This document shows, piece after piece, positions 21,093 to 31,437 of a DNA stretch of 64,000 nucleotides. Each line of letters opens with the position of its first letter. Position 1 is the first letter of the stretch. The stretch is taken from assembly GCF_027595985.1 (NCBI RefSeq), contig NC_073306.1:98897426-98961425 (forward strand), read 5' to 3'. This stretch comes from Sorex araneus. Lineage: Eukaryota; Chordata; Mammalia; Eulipotyphla; Soricidae. The notes under the pieces are model-generated. The model was not told where the DNA came from. It saw nothing but the letters and a program-made list of their open reading frames with translations, and ran no database searches. A program made the position numbers and the translations under genes.

Positions 21093-21348
21093 TTTCTTTT
21101 TCTTTTCCTTTTTCTTTTTCTTCTGTTTTTTCTTTCTCTTTTTCCTAAAATTTTATTGAATCACCTTGAGATAGTTAAAAGCTTTCATGTTTGGGTTACA
21201 ATCACACAATAATCAAAGACCCATCCCTCCACCAGTGCATATTCCCCACCACCAATGTCCCCGGTGTACCCCCCTACTCCACCCTCCCCCTGCCTCCATG
21301 GCAGACAATATTCCCCATACTCTCTCTCTACTTTTGGGCATTATTAAA
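21093..21348 (-). mobile_element. L1 3' end, short
   Basis: T/C-rich (poly-A side) then ATTTTATTGAATCACCTTGA, TTTCATGTTTGGGTTACAAT, CATCCCTCCACCAGTGCATA, a C-rich tract and CTCTCTCTACTTTTGGGC. Target-site duplication AGC[C/T]GCCTTTCTT at 21080-21092 and 21349-21361. Only the last 250 bp or so of L1 were inserted. Confidence 0.88.
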
Positions 21349-21361
21349 AGCTGCCTTTCTT

Positions 21362-22640
21362 AGTGCTCCCTCTGTCTCCCTCAAGGACTCATTTTCATTT
21401 CGGGTTGACCATGATGGAGGTTCTTTTGGTGCTCTGGACCCCCTCGCTGGTTCTTAAAGAGAGGTACATGGACCAGTAGATTCAAAATTGTCCAAGAGCT
21501 TGGTGGGAAGGCAATTTCTCCATTCCTATGGATATTCAGCTTCTGCTGTACCAAAAATCAAGGGAATGGAGCATTTTCACGGGATTTTTTAAGTAATCTC
21601 AAGTTTAAGTTGCTTTGGGTACCCACCCCATATGTATGGCTTTAGTTTCATGCATGCGTACACACATACACATAGTTGCTTAGCCCAGGCTTGCCCTCTC
21701 TCTGCAGCCTTCGTTGTCCCCATGTCCTCTCAACATTCCTCCAGGAGCCACCTGTAACTCCTCAGGGAACAGGTCAGTCCGGGATTCCCCTTCTCTGCTT
21801 CTCCTCCACTGCGCCTTCCGTGCACCACGTTTACCAGCGTGGAAATCACTTGAGACCTTAGTGTAAGCTAGAGGTGCAATGACAGAGCCCTGAGTCCTTC
21901 TGGAGGGAAATCAGAAGAGAAGAGGAGTGGAGGCAGGGACAAAAAGCAGCTTTGGCAGAATGACGGGAGGGAAGGCTCTAGTGGCTGGAGGTGTAAGTTT
22001 GTAGGGAGGATTCTTTTCCCCAAGAGAAAAAACAGCTTGTTTGAAGATTTTGAAAAATACCAACTTGAGAAGTTGGTAACTATACATTACAGAAAACGAT
22101 ATTACAAAATGCACTATTTCTGGAATGATTTGTGTATTTGGGAAATAAGGGGAGGCAGAATCTCAGGCACAAGAGAAGAATAAGATCAGATCAGGGGTCC
22201 TTTCACCCCCATTCCTCCCAGGGGACATAGGTATCATGTCTGGCGACTTTTGGGTTAGCAGGACTGAGGATGCTACTGCCACCTAGTGGGTAGAGACCAG
22301 AATGGGGCTGTGCAAGGCAGGACAGCTCTCAGTGGCATAAATAAATGTATTTAGTGTTAAGATATGGCTTTAACTACAGATACTACTTTAGATTCAGCCT
22401 ATCATTTCTTATGTGTCGTTTTTATACTGTTATTGTTTTATAGATTCCCAATTTGGGGGTTTTGACTTATCTTTAAGGATCTTCTTTTGAAGAGAGTGCT
22501 AAGTTTTAAAACTTCCAGAGTTTTTACTTTTGTTTTTGATTTTGTCCTTAACATTTAATTGTTATTAAATGTTATCATATTGTGGCTTATTGTGATCATA
22601 AATTAGTTGTTGTGTTACTGTGTATTTTTTTTTTTGCCCT
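21362..22640. other. Unique DNA left of the composite repeat
   Basis: No exon recognised. Contains a perfect CTCF consensus at 22276-22289. Small open frames (21676-21861 and 21911-22114) have no domain. Confidence 0.4.
22276..22289 (-). promoter_or_regulatory. CTCF consensus motif
   Basis: The minus strand reads CCACTAGGTGGCAG, matching CCASYAGRKGGCRS at all 14 positions. Sequence match only; occupancy is unknown. Confidence 0.5.
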
Positions 22641-22929
22641 TGTCTTCCCTTTGCCATGGTTGGATGTGGAGTTCATAGGCAATTGCATGTCTGGTTCTTT
22701 TGCACACACTCAGCGCCAGAGCTCACCAGAGCTTCACACGTTAATTGTGGTGCTTGTGCACATGTTGGTCAGGGCCAGACTCCTTTGGCTGTGGTGCTCT
22801 GACACATTCTGATGGTAGTGCTCATCAGGGCCACTTTGGTGCTCACACACGTGTTCCCCACACACGAGCTCTAGGGGCTGGAGCTTGGAACCACTTTTTT
22901 ACTGTGTTTTTTAAAAATTTCTTCTTATT

Positions 22930-23621
22930 AACGCGGCGTGGCGTTAACCATAGTATGATGTCCATTAAGCTGACACAGACCTGGTGGCGTGGGAATGGGA
23001 TACAAGGGAATAAATTATTATGTACTTGGAACAGTGGGACGCTGGTGGAATCTCGAGCCGGGGCCGATACCAGCGTATTACTTTTGGTTCCAGAAACTGC
23101 TTGCAGACATTCTACCAGACTATCAACTAAGCCAGAGCCCCACGCCGGCTGATGACGAGAAATAACCATCTTTTTTGGTTTGTTTTCCCTTTGTCAGGCA
23201 GCGTGGTGATTACTAAACAGGCGTGATCTTGGTGGCGCGGGACGAGGGGGGAAAAAATAGAAAAGTTATGTAACAAACAGTGGGACTTAATATCTCTACA
23301 TTCTCAGCAATGGAGAGCCATCAAATGCTTCCTTGACAGTGGGACTGTCTTTTCTTTTTTGGGGGGAAACCCTAGCAACAATAGTGAGTTATGTGTTGAA
23401 ACATGGACTATAACCAAGATAAAGCGTAAACGAAGTGAAACTTATCACTTACAAGGGCGGGGACTGGGGGGGCGGGAGGGGGCGGGAGGTATAATGGGGT
23501 GGTTGGTGATGGAATATGGGCATGGGTGAAGGGAAGGGTGTTTGAGTATTGTATAACTGACATAATCCTGAGAACTATGTAACCCTCCACATGGTGATTC
23601 AATAAAATTTAAATTTAAAAA
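22930..23621 (+). mobile_element. ORF-less composite (monomer/L1-tail) element, 5'-truncated
   Basis: Flanked by AAAAATTTCTTCTTATT at 22913-22929 and 23622-23638. It contains two diverged internal modules, each with a GGCGTGG...ACCATA/ATTACT piece, CTGGTGGCGTGGGA or TTGGTGGCGCGGGA, and a TTATGTA...AACAGTGGGAC block. It ends in an L1-type 3' end (ATGGTGATTCAATAAAATTT). The same order is found in the nested copy at 36442-37781, so both belong to one subfamily. No coding capacity. Confidence 0.85.
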
Positions 23622-23638
23622 AAAAATTTCTTCTTATT

Positions 23639-24837
23639 TCTCTGGAATCCAGCTTTATGAATAATGGTGTTATGTTACTTAAGCACAAATGTCCTTTTAA
23701 CAGTTGTGTAGATTGTCCTTTTTCACTATAAAATGAGCTTATCTCATTTTGCACATTTGACCTTTGTCCTGAATTTAACCTTATCTTATTTTATAGGTGT
23801 ACTGAATTTTGTTTGTTTTAACCCAATACACCTTTGCCCTTTTATTATCATCTTCTGGGAAGATTTTGTTATAGTTAAATTTCTTTATTGCTCCAAGTTT
23901 TGCTCTGTGATTCTATCTCTAAGTCTTTTTTCTTAAACTAGATGAGTTTAACCCTATCTATGTGGAAGTTCCTTAATTCATGCTTTGTTTTATAGTCTTT
24001 CTAGTACTTATTTTTTTTTATTATGCCCCTTCTGTCAATTTTGCTGTGTTTCAGGTGTATTTCTTCTGATCATTTGGAAGGCATGCATTTTCATTCAGGT
24101 AGTCACCAAAACCTCATATAATACTTCCAGTTCTCTATTTCTTTAGAATGTTTCTGTTGACTCCCTATTCTGAACAATACATCTACTTTGCCTCACTTTT
24201 TAAAAATCACTTCTCCAAAAGCATTGTAAAATGATTTAATATTCTCTTAGTGTTTGCATTTTTGCTAATTATATTTGCACATCCCTCTCTTATTTGATTG
24301 GGAGTAGGGCTCTGAGCGGTGCTCAGGGGGCCTTGGGACCACTCCCTGACAATACTCAGCCCAGTCTTGCCAACAACTCGCTAACAACTTTACAACCTAA
24401 AGTTGTACTTTGACCTGCAGCGTTGCTCTGCTTGGGGGTGCTGGACCACCAGACCACTCTTGGCAGGACTTAGGAGACCATGCAGTAGCAGGGATTATTC
24501 TTGGGGGCTTCCACCAGCAAGACATGAGCTCTAACCCTTTGACTCATGCTGGGAGAGTTTAAGGGGAGACCTCCCAAGCAGTGTTTAGGACAGCTGGGAA
24601 ACTCCCTGCAATTCTTGGCCAAGCAGGCTGTTGGTTCAATGTGAGGGTCTAAAGATGTGGTGCTACCAGGACTTGCAGGGCCAGGAATTACCTGGACACC
24701 CCAGAGATTCTTAGGGATCTTTAGGGCTGCACTGACTGATGCCCAAGTAGGACATGTGGTGCCAGAAATTAAACCATGGTCAGCAACATGCAAGGCATAC
24801 ACCTAAACCTTCATACTGTCTCTCCAACTCCATGATT
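23639..24837. other. T-rich DNA with worn SINE pieces
   Basis: 23640-24290 is T-rich with nothing recognised. 24300-24380 (GGTGCTCAGGGGGCCTTGGG) and 24430-24540 (TTAGGAGACCATGCAGTAGC) look like very old minus-strand SINEs. Confidence 0.4.
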
Positions 24838-24990
24838 TTTGTCCTTTGTTTTGGGGTCACACCTAGCGGTGCTCAAAGCTTAGTCCTGGCTCTGCGCTCA
24901 GTAATCAGTCCTAGTGGGGACTGGGTCCATGTGGAATGCTAGGGATCAAACCTAGGTCGGTGGCTACTGCTATATGTATCTCGGGCTCCT
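24838..24990 (-). mobile_element. Old tRNA-headed SINE
   Basis: GGGGTCACACCTAGCGGTGC, CCTGGCTCTGCGCTCAGTAA and GGGATCAAACCTAGGTCGG, with a worn head TCTCGGGCTCCT. Confidence 0.8.
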
Positions 24991-25375
24991 AAACCACATT
25001 ATTTTTTAAATAGTCTTCCTTTTATATAGATTTGAAGTGTTTAATGTATTTTTATTGAAGTTTATCAACTTCAAATGATTAGTGTCAATGAGAAAATTTG
25101 TATGCTTAAATACTTCTTCCTCTTCCTTCCCATCTTTCCCCAATTATTAATTATAGTGTTTCTATATTACTCAGTGTGTCATAAAGTTGCTCTGTAGCCA
25201 TACTTCCTTCATTGCTCTTCCTCCTAGCACTACAGTTAAATAAGTTCAGAATTCCTGCTTCTTATTTTGCCATAGTGTCATTCCCCACTCCCAGACACAC
25301 ACACACACACTCACTTTTATTTTTATCATATCATGAAATTTTATCTTGGGAATATTCTGCTTTAGACAAATCTAT
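24991..25375. other. AT-rich DNA, no gene recognised
   Basis: Short (AC)n at about 25295-25312; otherwise nothing recognised. Confidence 0.4.
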
Positions 25376-25508
25376 GGGGCCAGGGGGATAACAACCATAG
25401 GCAGAGTATTGGCTTCATATACCACCAATCCAGTTTTTGTCCCTGGGACCATATGTGGTCCCAAGTCCTGCCTGGAGTGACCACTGCTGAGTGTGGTACA
25501 AAAGCAAA
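25376..25508 (+). mobile_element. Old tRNA-headed SINE
   Basis: GGGGCCAGGGGGATAACAAC, ACCATATGTGGTCCCAAGTC, GCCTGGAGTGACC and GAGTGTGGTACAAAAGC. Shortened body. Confidence 0.7.
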
Positions 25509-25649
25509 TATTAATTTATAGAAATGACAATCTCTGAGTTGAGATGATGATTTGTGTGGCTATTTATGGTATCAAGACTCAAACATAAGGCCTAATAGAT
25601 GCAAGGCACTATAGCTGAACTACATTCCATATCCTCTTAGTCTCTCATG

Positions 25650-25930
25650 TTAGGGAGGGACCTAAGAGATGGATTGACGATAAAAGCTCCTGCCTTGCAA
25701 TCATGAGGCCATTTGACCCCCATTCTCCCATATGTGTCTACAGTCCTGATTCTGCTGTCTGGGACCTGGTACAAGAGAGTGTATGATCTCAGGTGCACAG
25801 CCAGGTGTGTGGAAGCAAGATGTGCATCCCAGCAAGCTTGTGAGTGAGCACCACAGTGATGCTGGCAAACAAGCAATCAGAATGTGCAAGAGCACTACAA
25901 CAAAAGTAGTGTGATCCCAAATCTCTCAGA
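25650..25930 (+). repeat. Degenerate SINE with reiterated AGCACCACA tail
   Basis: GAGATGGATTGACGATAAAA and CTCCTGCCTTGCAATCATGA look like a worn SINE head. After about 25790 come TGAGTGAGCACCACAGTGAT and GTGCAAGAGCACTACAACAA, the same reiterated tail as at 17366-17690. Confidence 0.4.
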
Positions 25931-25974
25931 AGAGAGCAACATAGAATGAAGCGCCATAGAAATGCTGCCAGACC

Positions 25975-26508
25975 CTGCGCCAAGTTGTCTCATACAGGGC
26001 AGCCCAGAGGGGTGCGGGTGAGTTCCCCTCCCCGCCCCAGCAGAGCCCCAGCAGCCAAAAACGTCCTGAACTTAATCGCCACCATGCTCACGGCCACTCT
26101 TCACAGACTTGGACAAGCCTCACCCATGAGTGATTCTGCTATGTAATCATATTTAAAATGTTAGAATTCCTGGAGTGACACCTTATACTCTACACCACTG
26201 ATGTACCAAGAGTAGCACACCGCATTTGATGGGCTTTAAAGTAGAAGGCAACCAATCTCGGGTGGCTCCAGGGTGAAATACAACAATCTTCACACACTTT
26301 CCTCTAAGGAAACTTTTTGGGATCATTTTTGCAGATGATTCATAACAAGAAATACAAAATTAATTATTTCAGTTCTGCTTCAGGGGCAGGATTTGGGTTT
26401 CAGGGTAGAAACATTTGAAATATGGTGGTGGGGAAGTGTAATGGTGGTAGGATTGGTGTTCAAATATTAAACTATTGTGAACAACTTTATAAAAATAAAA
26501 TTAAATTC
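25975..26508 (+). mobile_element. Old ORF-less L1-tailed repeat, second family
   Basis: Left part is moderately GC-rich (AGTTCCCCTCCCCGCCCCAG). Then GAAATACAACAATCTTCACA, CTTTCCTCTAAGGAAACTTT and GATCATTTTTGCAGATGATT, with a G-rich L1-like 3' end (AATATGGTGGTGGGGAAGTG ... GAACAACTTTATAAAAATAA). The middle to right part matches 45160-45465 (GATACAACAATCTTCACTAA, TTCTTCTAAGAGAACATTTT), so this is a repeat family. No frame. Confidence 0.6.
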
Positions 26509-26511
26509 CCC

Positions 26512-27089
26512 GGGGGCTGTACGTGTGCGGCCTCACTGTGTTGCATGAGCATGATTCCAGAGGGCAGCTAAACTACTTTTGATACTGGCAGCTCCTTGCA
26601 AAATGTCTCCAGACTGAGAACTAAGCCGTGGCCCCATGCCTGCCCAGGAGGGGAAAGGTTTTTCTCTCGCACCTTTTCCTTGCTGGGGCGTGGCAACCGC
26701 CATATTATGAGGACCACAATTGAGAGTTACAAGTTTGCAATGATCCAATTTCTGGAAGAAATTTCCCTGGACTTAGTTGCTAAAATACAGAAATCCAAAA
26801 CTTTCATTTCTCTTCACAGCAGGTCTGACTCTAGTGGGGAACTCCTAACAATAATAGTGAGTTTTTTGTTGAAATATTGAATGTAACCAAAGTAAAGAGA
26901 AAGTAAAGTGAAATTTATCAGTTACACAGGTGGGGGGCGGGGGGCGGTGAGGAGGGATGGGAGGTATACTGGGTTTGTTTTTGGTGGTGGAATATGTGCA
27001 CTGGTGAAGGGATGGTTGTTTCAGCATTGTATAACTGAGACTTAAGCCTGAAAGCATTGTTATTTTCCACATGGTGATTCAATAAAAAA

Positions 27090-27120
<31 letters not shown>

Positions 27121-27130
27121 AAAGAAAAAA
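26512..27130 (+). mobile_element. ORF-less composite element, short copy
   Basis: Starts like the copy at 57570 (TTGCATGAGCATGATTCCAG, TCTCCAGACTGAGAACTAAG), has the ATCCAATTTCTGGAAGAAATTTCCCTGG module, one AACAATAATAGTGAGTTTTT module, a G-rich tract and an L1 3' end (CACATGGTGATTCAATAAAA). The tail is expanded into (AAAT)n at about 27085-27124. It has a single monomer only. Confidence 0.8.
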
Positions 27131-27139
27131 TTAAAAAGT

Positions 27140-27300
27140 AGTACAATCCCAAAAGGACAACCACTGCAAGTAAACTGTGCAGTCCCTGGCAAGCGCTATG
27201 TCTAGGAGTGTGAACATTATGACCAGATATGAGACCCCAGTGAGCACCAGGCCCAGCATGCAAGCATCACAACCTGGCATGTGGTGTCCCTAAGCATCAC
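27140..27300 (+). repeat. Reiterated AGCACC-type SINE tail
   Basis: AGTACAATCCCAAAAGGACA, GTGCAGTCCCTGGCAAGCGC, CAGTGAGCACCAGGCCCAGC and CAAGCATCACAACC echo the tail stretch at 17366-17690. Confidence 0.35.
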
Positions 27301-27315
27301 AGGACCCGCGGCAAA

Positions 27316-27375
27316 GGGAGGGGCAATTATTTTGTTCCAATTTGGGGGAGGGGCAATTATTTTGTTCCAATTTTT
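27316..27375. repeat. 30-bp tandem duplication
   Basis: GGGGCAATTATTTTGTTCCA occurs twice with a period of 30 bp. This is a local duplication, not a known element. Neighbouring 27400-27485 looks like a worn minus-strand SINE. Confidence 0.85.
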
Positions 27376-27562
27376 TGTTCATTGGACCACTCACGGAGGG
27401 GGTTAGAGCACCATATGGTTCTACGAATTGAAGCCCAGATTTTCCAAAATGCAAAGCATGTGCTCCAGTCTTTTGAGTGATCTCCCTAAACAAATTTTTC
27501 TAGAATTAATTTTGTGTGTGGAACAAAGCCAGTTCTGACACATGAAAGAGATGCATTTTCAG

Positions 27563-27727
27563 GGCTGAAGAAATAGTACAACAATTAGGGCACTTGCCAT
27601 GCATGCGGCTGACCTGGGTTCAGTCCTCAACATCCCAATTGGTCCCCCACATACCACCAGAAATAATTCCTAAATGCAAAGCCTAGAGTAAGCCCTGAAT
27701 ACCACTAGGTGTGGCTCCAAAACAAAA
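27563..27727 (+). mobile_element. Shrew tRNA-headed SINE, diverged
   Basis: GGGCTGAAGAAATAGTACAA, GCACTTGCCATGCATGCGGC, GGGTTCAGTCCTCAACATCC and CTAGGTGTGGCTCCAAAAC. Confidence 0.85.
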
Positions 27728-27808
27728 ACAAACAAAAATACATGTCCTTTACCACTAAGACAAAAATTTTTAATTTGATACTTATATCATGAAAAACAGT
27801 TTGTCTAT

Positions 27809-28016
27809 GGGCCACAGCGAAGGTACAGTCAGTAGGGCATTTGCCTTGCGCAAGGCCTACCTGGGTTCGATCCCACCAACTGGTATGGTTATGGTCCCCT
27901 GAGTACTTCCAGGAGTAATTTCTGGTGCAGAGCCAGTAATTCCTGGTGCAGAGCTGAGCACCTTTGGGTGTGGCCCAAGAAACACACACACACAAACACA
28001 CACACACACACACAAA
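27809..28016 (+). mobile_element. Diverged SINE ending in (CA)n
   Basis: GGGCCACAGCGAAGGTACAG, AGGGCATTTGCCTTGCGC and GGGTTCGATCCCACC. A body segment is duplicated (AGTAATT.CTGGTGCAGAG twice near 27915-27945). The tail is a CA microsatellite (27982-28016). Confidence 0.85.
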
Positions 28017-28244
28017 CCAACTCAAAAAAATAATTTTTAAAAGCCAGTTTAAGTATAAAATTCTTTAGTGCTACTTTTTGTTGAGGAATGTATAGATACT
28101 TTGCTTCATTATCTTCTAACATTGAATGGTGTTGAAATACTCTGAAACCAGTCTCATTTTTTTTTTCTTTCAAGAAGTTTAATTGCTTTTCTACTCCAAG
28201 AATACTCTCCTTGTCCATAAATTACATAAGCCATTGCACATTGT

Positions 28245-28372
28245 ATTTTTGCTCTGGGGCTACTCTTGGCTTTGTGTTCAGGATTCACTCCTAGTCACGC
28301 TTAGGAGAACTTACGTGTGCCAGGGACCAAACTGGGTCAATCATGCAGGGCCTTGACCACTGTACTGTTTTT
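28245..28372 (-). mobile_element. Old tRNA-headed SINE fragment
   Basis: CTCTGGGGCTACTCTTGGCT, GGATTCACTCCTAGTCACGC and GGGACCAAACTGGGTCAATC. Reversed order, worn. Confidence 0.65.
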
Positions 28373-28489
28373 CCTTTTATTACACATTTTGAAATTGTAA
28401 GTCTGGGCCATATTTTTCTGGAATATAATGTATTGACTCTATGGATTCAACTTCTCTTTTTAATTGGCAAGTTTTCTCAAATCTTTAAA

Positions 28490-28850
28490 TGCTGTTATCT
28501 ACCCCAGGACACAAAAACATTCATTCAAAAGCACAAAAACCACATTATGTGTTGTAGCACTTAGTACAATCCTAGGATATGGAATCACTCTAGGTGTCCA
28601 GTGGCAGATGAGTGGATAAAGACAGTATGGTACACATATACAATAGAATACTTTGCAGCTGCAAGGAATGCTGAAATCATGCAATTTGCTGCAACGTGGA
28701 TGGAACAGGAGAATATCATCTTAAGTAAAATAAGTCTGAATACTGATCTCACTTATCTATTTATCACCTATATATCATTATATGCTGTGGTACTCATGGC
28801 AAGGGAATGCAAGATATGAAAGTGGAGCAAACTCTTAGCCCCAGATTACA
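28490..28850 (+). mobile_element. Old L1 ORF2 3' fragment
   Basis: Encodes remnants of the ORF2 C-terminus. The short open frame at 28601 gives WYTYTIEYFAA and ATWMEQENIILSKIS, equivalent to IYTMEYYAA and the W-x-E-x-I-x-LSE block in the better copies. Upstream TCTACCCCAGGACACAAAAA also fits L1. Confidence 0.7.
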
Positions 28851-29236
28851 GTAATGAAAATGCAAAGGAAGAGACAAATGGAAGGGAGAAACATGAAGAG
28901 ACTGACATGAGGCTAAGGGGGTAAGGGTCAGGGACCTTGGGCACACTGCAGGTATATAGGTATGGTGTGTTTGTGTGTCTAACTGCCTTCACTGTTTCTT
29001 CCTCATCCTTCTGACCTTCTGAACTGGGAGTGTTTCAGAGCATAACCCTAGGCCATTTCCCCATCTACACTCACTGTCTTTATGACCTCATTCTCTCTAT
29101 GGCTTTAAAAGATATCTAGTGTCTCCTCTATATTTATATCTCATGCTGGGAATTTGCCTTTTAACTCCATACTCATAAATCTGACAGCAATAACATATCT
29201 CCATTGCAATATACCCAAAAATAGATTCCTCAAATT
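28851..29236. other. Unique DNA, no gene recognised
   Basis: Nothing recognised apart from the worn edge of the L1 fragment to its left. Confidence 0.35.
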
Positions 29237-29239
29237 TTC

Positions 29240-29400
29240 TTTTTTGTTTTTTGGCTTATCCAGCAATGCTAAGGGGTTACTCCTGGCTCCATACTCAGGA
29301 ATTGCTCCTGACAATGCTCGAGGGACCATAAGGGATGCCGGGGATTGAACCCTGGTCGACCACCTGCAAGGCACCCCCTGTACTATCTCTCTGACTCCTC
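29240..29400 (-). mobile_element. Shrew tRNA-headed SINE, diverged
   Basis: TTTTTTGGCTTATCCAGCAA, GGGGTTACTCCTGGCTCCAT, GGGGATTGAACCCTGGTCGA and CTATCTCTCTGACTCC. Confidence 0.88.
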
Positions 29401-29448
29401 AGGTCTTTTCTAAAATGCCACTTCCTGTCAATCATATTGAAAATCACC

Positions 29449-29577
29449 CGGGATATTGGTGGTGGGGAATGTGCACTGGTGGAGGGATGGGTGTTTCATC
29501 GTTGCGAGATTGTAACCCAAACATGAAAGCTTATAACTAACTCACGGTGATTCAATAAAATTAAGGAAAAAAAAAAA
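29449..29577 (+). mobile_element. Very short L1 3' end insertion
   Basis: Only 129 bp: GGTGGTGGGGAATGTGCACT, GGGATGGGTGTTTCATCG, CACGGTGATTCAATAAAATT and poly(A). Target-site duplication GAAAATCAC[C/T] at 29439-29448 and 29578-29587. Confidence 0.88.
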
Positions 29578-29773
29578 GAAAATCACTCACACTTCACCAC
29601 CACTTTCCTCCTCTTTCTATCCCTTTCCAGGTTTTATCTAGATTTTATTTCTCCCCAGAGTACTATCACACAGACATATTACATTTTAAATATAACTTAA
29701 AATATATTTTACATGTTATATATTTATATTATTGCATATTACATTATATATTTAATATATTATTTAATATACA

Positions 29774-29905
29774 GAGCCTAGCAAGCTACCCCTGGCATAT
29801 TCGATATGCCAAAAACAGTAACAAGTCGTCTCATAATAGAGATGTTACCGGTGCCCGCTCAAGCAAATCGATGAGCAACGGGATGACAGTGATGACAGTG
29901 ATTAT
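29774..29905 (+). mobile_element. RTE-tailed SINE, 5'-truncated
   Basis: Retains only the tail side: AGCCTAGCAAGCTACCCC, CGATATGCCAAAAACAGTAA, GTTACCGGTGCCCGCTCAAG, GAGCAACGGGATGACAGTG and a GTGATGACAGTGAT end. It lies within a strongly AT-rich stretch (29680-29970). Confidence 0.85.
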
Positions 29906-30140
29906 ATTTTAAATTAAATATAAATATATGTTTAATATATTATTTATTATTATTAGTTATAATTGTTTATACATGGACATCATCCATTTGTTACAGTGCT
30001 GGGGTCACACCTTTGGCTTTACTGCCCAAATACTTTGGTGAAAGATTCTGGACTTCTGCCTTTGTCGTGGCACTGGGATTGTACTCAGAGATGTGGGAAG
30101 TGCTGGAGATAAATCTCATGAATTCAGATAATCTTGTTTT

Positions 30141-30180
<40 letters not shown>

Positions 30181-30254
30181 ACTTAACCCAGGGCAGATGT
30201 GAAGCCCGTGTACTTCGACTGAGCCCACCTCCCACCAACCCCGTCCTTTTATGG
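29906..30254. other. AT-rich DNA and (GT)n microsatellite
   Basis: A (GT)n run at about 30144-30178. 30000-30120 may be a worn minus-strand SINE (GGGGTCACACCTTTGGCTTT). Confidence 0.6.
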
Positions 30255-30412
30255 AATTGCCTGTCCCCCTCGAGCCAGAATGTATACTCTTTGAGAAGTA
30301 CCTGATTTTATTTCTGTTTTGTTCTCTCCTGTCCTATCTGTTTATCCCCAGGACCAAAAGAAACATTTGTACATAGTAAGCACTCAATAAATATTTGTGG
30401 AATGAATCATTA
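30255..30412 (+). mobile_element. L2 LINE 3' end
   Basis: GAATGTATACTCTTTGAGAA, TATCCCCAGGACC and CATAGTAAGCACTCAATAAA followed by TATTTGTGGAATGAAT match the classic L2 3' end (AATGTAAGCTCCTTGAG ... ATAGTAGGTGCTCAATAAAT). An ancient element shared by mammals. Confidence 0.8.
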
Positions 30413-30677
30413 AGTGACTGTCCTTGATACAAGACTGGTTCAACACTAGAAAATCTTAGTGATAATCTTAGTGTCTTAGGTAATTAAGGGTAGAAAACTT
30501 TGTACCAAAGATTTTTTTATGTATAAAATAAAATACCTACTTCTGTTTTCAAAACTCTCATTGAGTTGAGAATACAAGGAAAATTTCTAAACCAAACAGA
30601 TAATCTAAAATATCCTTAGTACCCACAATTGCTGTAGTGAAATATTAGAAAGCTTCCTATTAAAAGTCTGTGGTCCT
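30413..30677. other. AT-rich DNA, nothing recognised
   Basis: No repeat or exon seen. Confidence 0.35.
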
Positions 30678-30805
30678 GGGCTGGCAAGAGAGTGCAGCAG
30701 GTAAGATTTACCTTGCACATGGCAAACACCAGCTCAGTCCCCAGCATCACATATGGTCTCTCAAGCTCTACCAGAAGTGATTCCTAAGCCAGAGAGCTGT
30801 GGCCA
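30678..30805 (+). mobile_element. Old tRNA-headed SINE
   Basis: GGGCTGGCAAGAGAGTGCAG, CCTTGCACATGGC, CCCCAGCATCACATATGGTC and CCAGAAGTGATTCCTAAGCC. Confidence 0.78.
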
Positions 30806-31205
30806 AATATAAATAAATTATCTTCAAAGAAATGAATGATATCAAAAATATCATAGCACATCTGGTGGAAAGGTGGGACTGCCTAGGGGCCTGGAGGACT
30901 GGTGAGCTGTACAGCTGCTGAGTTGGGGGCTTCCACCTCCTTCAAGTCAGCTGCCCTGGGACAATGTTTTCTCTTACCCTTTGACGGCCAGGCTCTGAAT
31001 GTAATTCAGTCTCTGGCAGATGATCCATCCCACCCCAAAGTCTAGAACACAAAGTCTAGAACACAAAATTTGAATCCTTTTTCCTGATTTTCCAATTCTG
31101 TGATCTATTCCCATTTTATCCCAAATAATAAAGTCCTTTCCTACTTTAAAACAGTGAGAACTGATTACTACTGCTTGCAACCAAGAATCTGAATTGGTAC
31201 ATAGT
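30806..31205. other. Unique DNA, no gene recognised
   Basis: An open frame at 30974-31240 (minus) has no domain. A 13-bp tandem repeat AGTCTAGAACACA lies near 31040-31065. Confidence 0.35.
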
Positions 31206-31388
31206 TGGGTTTTTTGTTGTGGTTTGGTTTTTTGGAGCACATGGGCTGTGCTCAGGGCTTGCTCCTGACTCTGCTCTCAGGGATTACTCCTGGCAACCTC
31301 TGGGGACCATATGAGGTTCTTGGGATCAACCCCAGGTCAGCCACATGCAAGGCAGGAACATTATCCCCTGTGCTATCTCTCCAGCCCC
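31206..31388 (-). mobile_element. Shrew tRNA-headed SINE, diverged
   Basis: GGTTTTTTGGAGCACATGGG, CAGGGATTACTCCTGGCAAC, GGGATCAACCCCAGGTCAGC and GCTATCTCTCCAGCCCC. Confidence 0.9.
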
Positions 31389-31437
31389 ATTTGCATTTTT
31401 TCCTTAATTTTTTTAGCTATAGAGAAAATATTTTTCT

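Noticed and set aside
20389-21212. Long open frames on both strands of the first CpG island
   Set aside because: Low-complexity Arg/Pro/Gly translations overlapping in several frames, explained by GC content.
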